The position numbers and the translations under genes were made by a program. Positions 6,057 to 10,424 of a stretch of 10,424 nucleotides of DNA are shown one piece after another; position 1 is the first letter of the stretch, and each line of letters starts with the position of its first letter. The notes under the pieces are model-generated. The model was not told the origin of the DNA. It searched no databases and saw nothing but the letters and a program-made list of their open reading frames with translations. The DNA is from an uncultured Clostridia bacterium (GTDB taxonomy: Bacteria > Bacillota > Clostridia > Lachnospirales > Lachnospiraceae). The stretch covers positions 1-10,424 of the forward strand of contig CAMOHF010000017.1 in the NCBI GenBank assembly GCA_946614685.1, read 5' to 3'.

Positions 6057-7062
6057 CACCTCCGCCACGGGAGATAATGATCTCGCCGGAATCCTCCAGC
6101 TTTCGGATGATATTTACGATCTTCTGCTGTGCGTCCTCTACGTCCTTCAGCTTGACAGGACCCATGAATTCCATGTCTTCCTTGATCATGGAAGCCAGAC
6201 GGGATGACAGGTTGTCGAAGATCGCCTTTTGTACATCCTCGTTGGCATTCTTTAAGGCAACGGCAAGCTCGTTATTATCAACCTCACGCAGCACAGTCTG
6301 AATGGAACGGTTGTCGAGAAGAAGGATATCCTCGAAGACGAACATTCTTCTTCTGATTTCGTCTGCAAGTGCAGGCTCTTCGATCTCCAATTCCTCCATG
6401 ATATGCTTTTCTGTGCTTCGGTCTACCGTATTCAGGATGCTTACGATGGACTCCACACCACCCACAATGGTGTAATCCTGATTGACAAGGGATGCCAGTT
6501 TCTTCTCCAAAACCTTCTCCACCTCTTTGATCATGTCCGGACTGGTTCGGTCCATGGTAGCGATTCTCTTGGCAACTTCCGCCTGTTTCTCGGGCGCAAG
6601 TGCGCTTACAACGGCAGCGGCCTGCTGAGAAGGCAGATATGCAAGGATTAAGGCGATGGTCTGAGGATGCTCGTCCTGAATAAAGTTTAACAGCTGGCTT
6701 GCATCCGCTTTACGTACAAACTCGAAAGGACGAACCTGCAGGGAAGCGGTAAGTTTTCCGATAACGTTTCTTGCACGGTCTGCGCCGAGCGCCTTGTCGA
6801 GGAGTTCCTTCGCGTATGCGATACCACCTTCGGAAATATACTGCTGCGCGAGACAAACTTCGTAGAACTCTTCGAGCACGCCGTCTTTCACATCCGCAGG
6901 GATGCTCTTGGTGTTGGCGATCTCAAGGGTCAGAGACTCGATCTCGTCATCCTTTAAGTGCTGAAACACCTTGGCGGAACGCTCGGGCCCCAAAGCGATC
7001 AAAAGCACCGCAGCTTTTTGTACACCGGATAAATTTTCTGTAGCCGGATTTGGATTTGCCAT
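6040..7062 (-). CDS. fliG: Flagellar motor switch protein FliG
   Basis: FliG is the rotor switch protein that bridges FliF and FliM and interacts electrostatically with the stator. The 340-residue protein shows all three parts. The N-terminal FliF-binding domain includes KAAVLLIALGPERSAKVFQH. The middle domain has the conserved EHPQ motif (131-134) and GGVE (201-204). The C-terminal domain has MFVF (240-243) and the torque helix. By alignment with the Escherichia coli protein, K271, R288, E295, D296 and K304 match the functional charges K264, R281, D288, D289 and R297, so a normal ion-driven motor is expected. The ATG at 7062 is chosen because GGGAGT (7070-7075) lies 7 nt upstream. An in-frame TTG at 7077 would add five residues but has no suitable SD. 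The 3' end overlaps fliH if fliH starts at its ATG. Confidence 0.96.
   Translation of the reverse strand: MANPNPATENLSGVQKAAVLLIALGPERSAKVFQHLKDDEIESLTLEIANTKSIPADVKDGVLEEFYEVCLAQQYISEGGIAYAKELLDKALGADRARNVIGKLTASLQVRPFEFVRKADASQLLNFIQDEHPQTIALILAYLPSQQAAAVVSALAPEKQAEVAKRIATMDRTSPDMIKEVEKVLEKKLASLVNQDYTIVGGVESIVSILNTVDRSTEKHIMEELEIEEPALADEIRRRMFVFEDILLLDNRSIQTVLREVDNNELAVALKNANEDVQKAIFDNLSSRLASMIKEDMEFMGPVKLKDVEDAQQKIVNIIRKLEDSGEIIISRGGGDEIIV
6045..6063 (-). promoter_or_regulatory. fliH SD with embedded ATG and downstream TTG
   Basis: GGAGGTGAT (6055-6063) is a nine-base match to the 16S anti-SD. The ATG at 6056 overlaps it, leaving only 2 nt after the GGAGG core. The in-frame TTG at 6047 lies 7 nt past the full SD, a normal position. 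A GTG at 6068 lies upstream of the SD and has none of its own. Start use therefore cannot be settled from sequence. Confidence 0.55.
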
Positions 7063-7067
7063 AGTTC

Positions 7068-8669
7068 TTACTCCCAATCATCATTCAGCCAGTTGCGCAG
7101 CAAGGCGGCAACCGCTTCGGGATTCTCGTCCACGAATTTCTCGATCATGGACTTGGTTGCGGAATTGTCCGAGAATTCGATATCGTCCAGAGTCTGGTTC
7201 TCCTTGGTCGTGGCAAGCAGGGCCTCGACGGAAAGCTCGGGCTCGACTTCCACCACTTCCTCGGGCTTCATGCTCTTGAATACCACAAAGAGCAGGAGCA
7301 GACCGATCAGTACGGCAAGTACGATGGACAGGATGCTCTGTACGGGGATTGGCTTTGCTTCCTTCGGGTAGAACATCGGAACATCACGTACGATCACGTG
7401 AATGTTCGCTTCCTTCATGCCCGTAGCCTTGGAAAGAAGCGCCACGATATCCGCAGGATTCTCTGTCTCCGTAGCTTCGGAGTTGGCCTGTCTAAACTCG
7501 GAGAAGGTCGTACCTTCAAGCTGACCGTTATCTTCCATCTCCTCCTCGTTGTAGACCACATATCTGGTAAGGATCATGCCCATGGAGGATTGTGTCATAT
7601 CCACCTCACCCACAGGGGAGATGGTCTTGGTGTCCTTGTAGCTGGTCGCGTAGGTTTCCTTGAGCAGATTCACGGTGGACTCGCCGTTCGCATTGTCGAG
7701 CAGGTTGTAATCCGTGATCTCCTCGCCGTTGGCATCGGTTCCCACCACGCCGCCGGTTCCGTCTACGTTGTTCGCCAGGTAGTAGTAATAGGTCTCCTTG
7801 GGACCCGTGTCGTCTTCGTCGTTGGAATAATACTCGAGATTGTGCACCTCGGTATTGGAAAGCGTCACTTTGAGGTTTGAAGAAACGGATACCTCGTCAT
7901 AGACACCGGAATTGACCATCAGGTTCCAGAGTTTGCTATTGTAGTACTCTTCCACCTGCTGCTGTACCATCAATGCACCACTTACCTGGGATGCAGAATT
8001 GGTGCCGGAGAATAAGAGATTTCCCTGATTGTCGATGATGGTGATGTCATTGGTGTCCGCGTCACCGACGCAACTCTTGGCGTACTCTGCGATCGTCTGC
8101 GCACTTTCCGCCTTGAAGTCGTTGGTGGTCGTGATCATGATACTTACCGAAGTGCTCTCATCACTGTCAAAGATTGTGTTGGTATTACTGGGAAGGTTGA
8201 TGGTAACGGATGCGTCCGAAACGCCGGCAATCTTTCTGATGTCTCCTTCCATAGTCGACTGGAGATTGATCTTCGCTTTAAGGCGCTTCTCGGAGTCCGT
8301 GGTGTTGAAGCTGTTGTCGAAGAGCCAGTCGTATCCCGTCGTGTTCAGGTTCGCATCGATGCCGTTTTCTCCAAGCAAAAGTCTCGCATCCGAGGCCTGC
8401 TTTTCATCTACATCGATGGAAAGCGCGTCATCGGATACGCGGATCTTGATTTGGTTCTCTTCGAGGAGACTTGCCGCTTTCGCACAGGCCGCCGTATCCT
8501 CAAAGGTTGCGAGCCTTGAGTAAGTCGTCCTGTTTAAGATCATAAAGAGTGCGAACAGCGTGATCAAAAGTGCTGCCGCCACTGAGAAAAACAGTGTCTT
8601 TTGTCTGCGTGTGTATTTTTTCCAAAACTCAACTATCCTCTGCGGTAGTTGACGAAACCATTCCCTCAT
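7068..8669 (-). CDS. fliF: Flagellar MS-ring protein FliF
   Basis: FliF oligomerises in the cytoplasmic membrane to form the MS ring, the base on which rotor and export gate assemble. The protein is 533 residues, in the family range. After a basic cytoplasmic N-terminus (WKKYTRRQK) comes transmembrane helix one at about 26-45. A YscJ/FliF ring-building domain at about 46-220 includes ATFEDTAACAKAASLLEEN and GISDASVTINLP-like sequence (read as GVSDASVTINLP). A second periplasmic FliF_C region follows, including ETYYYYLANNVDGTGG and KTISPVGEVDMTQSSMGMI. Helix two is at about 443-465 (SILSIVLAVLIGLLLLFVVF). The cytoplasmic tail ends in an acidic helix (FVDENPEAVAALLRNWLNDD) that is the known FliG-binding element. 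AGGGGA at 8679-8684 serves the ATG at 8669. The stop lies inside the fliG SD region, 5 nt before fliG, suggesting coupled translation. Confidence 0.97.
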   Translation of the reverse strand: MREWFRQLPQRIVEFWKKYTRRQKTLFFSVAAALLITLFALFMILNRTTYSRLATFEDTAACAKAASLLEENQIKIRVSDDALSIDVDEKQASDARLLLGENGIDANLNTTGYDWLFDNSFNTTDSEKRLKAKINLQSTMEGDIRKIAGVSDASVTINLPSNTNTIFDSDESTSVSIMITTTNDFKAESAQTIAEYAKSCVGDADTNDITIIDNQGNLLFSGTNSASQVSGALMVQQQVEEYYNSKLWNLMVNSGVYDEVSVSSNLKVTLSNTEVHNLEYYSNDEDDTGPKETYYYYLANNVDGTGGVVGTDANGEEITDYNLLDNANGESTVNLLKETYATSYKDTKTISPVGEVDMTQSSMGMILTRYVVYNEEEMEDNGQLEGTTFSEFRQANSEATETENPADIVALLSKATGMKEANIHVIVRDVPMFYPKEAKPIPVQSILSIVLAVLIGLLLLFVVFKSMKPEEVVEVEPELSVEALLATTKENQTLDDIEFSDNSATKSMIEKFVDENPEAVAALLRNWLNDDWE

Positions 8670-8687
8670 CTAGTCTGTTCCCCTATG

Positions 8688-9035
8688 CTACAGTTGCATA
8701 TTCATTAATTCTTTGTAGGCGGATACCACTGCATTTGTAACCTTCACGGTGTACTGCAGGGAGATGTTCGCCTTCTGCTGCGCCAAAGCCAGGTCATGAA
8801 TGCTGTCCGTATAGCCGAGCGCAAAACTCATCTCGGCCGACTCGGCTGCCTTCTGCAGAGAGTCCGCCTCCTTGTACATATCAATGGCCGCATTTAAGAC
8901 AACGTCAAATGCGGAGCCTCCCTCGGTCTTCGCTGCGTGATCCGCGCGATCTGCCTGCGTCACGGAAGAAAGGGATTCGATGTTATTGAGTGTTGTATAT
9001 CCGTCACTGAATAAACCTACCGGTGTAACAGCCAT
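8688..9035 (-). CDS. fliE: Flagellar hook-basal body complex protein FliE
   Basis: FliE is the small adaptor that joins the MS ring and export gate to the proximal rod. At 115 residues it is typical. The visible family pattern is in the C-terminal two-thirds: FDVVLNAAIDMYKEADSLQ, a helical stretch with FALGYTDSIHDLALAQQKA (about 72-90), then SLQYTVKVTNAVVSAYKELM and the terminal NMQL. The VxNKxxxAYxEIMxMxV-like ending is characteristic, with Thr-Asn-Ala in place of the common Arg-Asn-Lys. The start at 9035 has a GGGAGTGAT SD whose GGGAG core lies 9 nt upstream. It lies between flgC (17 nt) and fliF (18 nt), the standard location. Confidence 0.94.
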   Translation of the reverse strand: MAVTPVGLFSDGYTTLNNIESLSSVTQADRADHAAKTEGGSAFDVVLNAAIDMYKEADSLQKAAESAEMSFALGYTDSIHDLALAQQKANISLQYTVKVTNAVVSAYKELMNMQL

Positions 9036-9052
9036 AATGTATCACTCCCGTA

Positions 9053-9493
9053 TTATGAATTGAAAAGTTCGAGTCCTGTCTGCGCCATGGACTTTGCTGC
9101 CTGAAAGGCGGTAGCCGAAGCCTCATACGCACGCGAGGAATCGATCAGGTTGGTCATCTCGGTAACCGTGTCGATGTTCGGATACTCGACATAGCCGTTC
9201 TCATTGGCATCAGGATTATCCGGCTCATATACAAGCCTGAAATCCGAAGGATCCTCAACGATCTGCGTCACCTTCACGCCGTTCGGCTCATAATTTGTCA
9301 GATAACCGTTCAAAATGTGATCGAAGGATGTGGTATCCTTCTCGTAAAATACCGGAATCTTACGGCGATATGCGCCGCCGTTCTCGGTTCTTGTAGTCTG
9401 TGAATTAGCGATGTTCTCCGCAATGATATCCATCCTGAGCTGCTGTGCAGTCATGCCGGTTGCGGATACGTTCATAGCCTTAAATACGCCCAT
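9053..9493 (-). CDS. flgC: Flagellar basal-body rod protein FlgC
   Basis: FlgC is the second proximal rod subunit, exported and polymerised with FlgB. The protein is 146 residues, normal length. Near the N-terminus is the family signature: AMNVSATGMTAQQLRMDIIA, then ENIANSQTTRTENGGAYRRK at about 26-45. The Thr-Thr-Arg-Thr-Glu-x-Gly-Gly stretch separates FlgC from FlgB. The C-terminal region has VEYPNIDTVTEMTNLIDSSR and AYEASATAFQAAK, the typical FlgC end, which packs against the N-terminal helix. The ATG at 9493 is preceded by GAGGAGGT at 9502-9509, 8 nt away. fliE begins 17 nt downstream, as in other Bacillota operons (flgB-flgC-fliE). Confidence 0.96.
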   Translation of the reverse strand: MGVFKAMNVSATGMTAQQLRMDIIAENIANSQTTRTENGGAYRRKIPVFYEKDTTSFDHILNGYLTNYEPNGVKVTQIVEDPSDFRLVYEPDNPDANENGYVEYPNIDTVTEMTNLIDSSRAYEASATAFQAAKSMAQTGLELFNS

Positions 9494-9514
9494 ACCGTTC
9501 TACCTCCTCATATG

Positions 9515-9916
9515 CTACTTGCCGGATTCGGAAAGAACCTGCTTGTAACGGGAAAACTCCTGACTCATCAGATCCACCAGCGTACGGTACTTGATCTGAT
9601 TCTCCGCCAGATAAGCTTCCTCGGTGTTAATATCTACATTGTTGCCGTCAAGCCTGTAGGACAGGGAAGAATTGTCCGTATAAATCTGCGGATCCAATAC
9701 TTCAAGTTCCTCATTCGCACGGGAAACAGCCTTGTAAAGGCTCTTTTCGCCGGCGAGTTCCGCCTGAAGCACGCTCTCGAAATTGATGTCTTTTCTCTTG
9801 TAATGCGGGGTATCAACATTCGCAAGATTGTTGGAGATCAGTTCGTTTCTGAGACTGGATGCATCAGCGGCCTTATCAAGAACATTGACATAATTGTATA
9901 TATCTGTTCTGATCAT
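9515..9916 (-). CDS. flgB: Flagellar basal-body rod protein FlgB
   Basis: FlgB is a proximal rod subunit, exported through the flagellar type III apparatus and assembled between the MS ring/FliE and the other rod proteins. The protein is 133 residues, normal for the family. The N-terminus has the rod/hook signature: DASSLRNELISNNLANVDTP at about 19-38, followed by HYKRKDINFE. The C-terminal half has the expected DGNNVDINTEE (about 93-103) and a closing amphipathic helix with YRTLVDLM that forms the coiled coil with the N-terminal helix. The usual Gly or Asn after TP is His here. The start at 9916 follows GGAGGA. An in-frame extension up to 10072 exists but overlaps the terminator and promoter and lacks family similarity. 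It is the first gene of the operon; flgC follows after 21 nt. Confidence 0.95.
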   Translation of the reverse strand: MIRTDIYNYVNVLDKAADASSLRNELISNNLANVDTPHYKRKDINFESVLQAELAGEKSLYKAVSRANEELEVLDPQIYTDNSSLSYRLDGNNVDINTEEAYLAENQIKYRTLVDLMSQEFSRYKQVLSESGK

Positions 9917-9925
9917 AACTAAAAG

Positions 9926-9931
9926 TCCTCC
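9926..9931 (-). promoter_or_regulatory. flgB ribosome binding site (decides the start)
   Basis: GGAGGA lies 9 nt upstream of the ATG at 9916. It fixes the flgB start there rather than at the in-frame ATG at 10072, which would make the coding region run through the topA terminator and the promoter. Confidence 0.85.
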
Positions 9932-9964
9932 TTCACTGCCGAACATCCATTTTCGAAATTTAGG

Positions 9965-9981
9965 ATGAGGTTCCACCTCAT
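9965..9981 (-). repeat. Perfect hairpin at the predicted 5' end of the flgB transcript
   Basis: ATGAGGT (9965-9971) and ACCTCAT (9975-9981) form a 7-bp perfect inverted repeat with a 3-nt loop (or 6 bp with a 5-nt loop). The start point expected from the sigma-28 -10 box falls at about 9980, so the mRNA would begin with this stem-loop. It has no U-tract and is therefore not a terminator. A role as a 5' stability element or operator is only inferred. Confidence 0.5.
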
Positions 9982-9986
9982 ATAAG

Positions 9987-10014
9987 GTATCGGCGTAAGC
10001 CGTCATAAGCTTTA
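9987..10014 (-). promoter_or_regulatory. Sigma-28 (FliA/SigD) type promoter for the flgB operon
   Basis: Read on the minus strand there is a TAAA -35 element (10011-10014, context TTAAAGCTT), 16 nt, and a GCCGATAC -10 element (9987-9994). The known flagellar sigma-28 consensus is TAAA, about 15 nt, then GCCGATAA (CCGATAT in Bacillus), so both boxes match nearly perfectly and spacing is off by one at most. It lies between the topA terminator and flgB, with a predicted start near 9980 and a leader of about 65 nt. The box identification is direct; activity is inferred. Confidence 0.78.
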
Positions 10015-10023
10015 ATCTGTTAA

Positions 10024-10062
10024 TAAAAATCACCGTGTCGGGACATACCCATACACGGTGAT
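10024..10062 (-). terminator. Rho-independent terminator after topA
   Basis: A perfect 10-bp inverted repeat (ATCACCGTGT at 10029-10038 with ACACGGTGAT at 10053-10062) is extended inside by a GGG/CCC pairing (10040-10042 with 10048-10050). Read on the minus strand, the stem is followed at once by TTTTTA. It starts 25 nt past the topA stop. The position and U-tract fit an intrinsic terminator separating topA from the flagellar operon. Read on the plus strand the trailing T-run is interrupted, so activity in that direction is less likely. Confidence 0.88.
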
Positions 10063-10091
10063 ATTTTATCACAACTGAATGTGTTCATCAA
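10063..10091 (-). promoter_or_regulatory. Possible sigma-A promoter overlapping the end of topA
   Basis: On the minus strand TTGATG (10086-10091) and TAAAAT (10063-10068) are separated by 17 nt, and TGA immediately before the second box makes an extended -10. This is a fair housekeeping-promoter match. The predicted start would fall inside the terminator stem, so the transcript would open with most of the terminator hairpin. That makes it either a weakened or attenuated second promoter for the operon, or a chance match in AT-rich sequence. Confidence 0.3.
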
Positions 10092-10424
10092 TCATTTTCT
10101 TCTTTTGGCTTTTCGATGCTGGTTCCGCATTTTTCCGCAGAACAAAGCAGCCTGCTGCCCTTCTCGACCATGTAAGCACCGCAGGTCGGGCACTTAACCT
10201 TGGAGGGTTTTGCCCAGGACATGAAGGTACACTCCGGATTGTTGATACAACCGTAGTACTTTCTGCCCTTCTTTGTCTTTCGGATCACAACCGTATCTCC
10301 GCAGACAGGACAAGGCACGGGAAGCTTCTCGTAGTGCGGCTTGGTATTGCGGCACTCCGGGAATCCGGGACAGGCAAGGAATTTGCCGTGCGGTCCGGAC
10401 TTGATCACCATCATGCGTCCGCAG
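10088..10424 (-). CDS. topA: DNA topoisomerase I, C-terminal zinc-finger end (partial)
   Basis: This is the 3' end of topA; the 5' part lies beyond the high-coordinate edge, so the internal Met codon at 10414 is not the start. The visible 111 residues consist of the C-terminal topoisomerase zinc-ribbon repeats. Finger one is cut by the window edge (CGR, then ACPGFPEC). Finger two has CPVCG followed by GCINNPEC. Finger three has CPTCG followed by LLCSAEKCG. These tetracysteine modules are typical of type IA topoisomerase I in Bacillota, where they follow the catalytic core and contact single-stranded DNA or RNA polymerase. The enzyme relaxes negative supercoils and is a housekeeping protein. 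The gene ends in TGA and is followed by an intrinsic terminator, so it is probably transcriptionally separate from the flagellar genes. The catalytic Tyr region is outside the window. Identification rests on the repeated fingers and is strong. Confidence 0.93.
   Translation of the reverse strand, partial: CGRMMVIKSGPHGKFLACPGFPECRNTKPHYEKLPVPCPVCGDTVVIRKTKKGRKYYGCINNPECTFMSWAKPSKVKCPTCGAYMVEKGSRLLCSAEKCGTSIEKPKEEND

Noticed and set aside
7063..7077. TTG start for fliG adding five residues
   Set aside because: The GGGAGT SD lies between it and the ATG at 7062, so the ATG is the better start.
7398..7880. Plus-strand 160-codon open frame opposite fliF
   Set aside because: Antisense shadow with His/Val/Gly-rich sequence and no recognisable domain or supporting start context.
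9917..10072. In-frame N-terminal extension of FlgB starting at an ATG at 10072
   Set aside because: It would run through the topA terminator and the sigma-28 promoter, has no FlgB similarity, and a proper SD precedes the ATG at 9916.
1..10424. CRISPR array, insertion sequence, tRNA/rRNA, phage or defence genes
   Set aside because: No spaced repeat array, transposase motif, structural RNA or foreign-looking gene was found; the window is filled by the flagellar operon and the topA end.

Overview
The window is the first part of a fla/che-type flagellar operon from a motile clostridium (Bacillota). All genes are on the minus strand, so transcription runs from high to low coordinates. Gene order, Firmicutes-style Shine-Dalgarno (SD) sequences, moderate GC and the protein sequences suggest a Lachnospiraceae-like gut or rumen anaerobe (Roseburia/Butyrivibrio/Agathobacter type). 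That placement is inference; no species can be named from sequence alone.

Layout in transcription order. 10424-10088: the 3' end of topA (C-terminal zinc fingers of DNA topoisomerase I), closed by an intrinsic terminator at 10024-10062. 10023-9917: a non-coding leader with a very good sigma-28 (FliA/SigD) promoter match, a small hairpin at its predicted start point and the flgB SD. Then flgB, flgC, fliE, fliF, fliG, fliH, fliI, fliJ, a MotE/YlxF-like membrane protein gene, fliK, flgD, a small TIGR02530-type flagellar operon protein gene and the first 98 codons of flgE, which runs off the low-coordinate edge. Gaps between genes are 5-43 nt except 73 nt before flgE, and no internal promoter is evident, so this looks like one polycistronic unit.

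How the genes work together. FliF forms the MS ring in the membrane. FliG sits on it as the rotor/switch ring. FliE and the rod proteins FlgB and FlgC build the proximal rod. FliH, FliI and FliJ are the cytoplasmic ATPase complex of the export apparatus. FlgD caps the growing hook, FlgE is the hook subunit and FliK sets hook length. The MotE-like and TIGR02530 proteins are conserved operon members with poorly defined roles. The order is essentially assembly order from base to hook.

No undescribed system is visible: the coding content is a standard hook-basal-body cluster. The points worth a second look are regulatory and syntenic: a late-class sigma-28 promoter ahead of an early-class operon, topA lying directly beside flgB without the usual codY block, intercistronic hairpins before fliI and flgE, ambiguous SD/start arrangements at fliH, and unusual tails on FliK and FlgD. 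The plus strand carries no credible gene; its open frames are antisense shadows.
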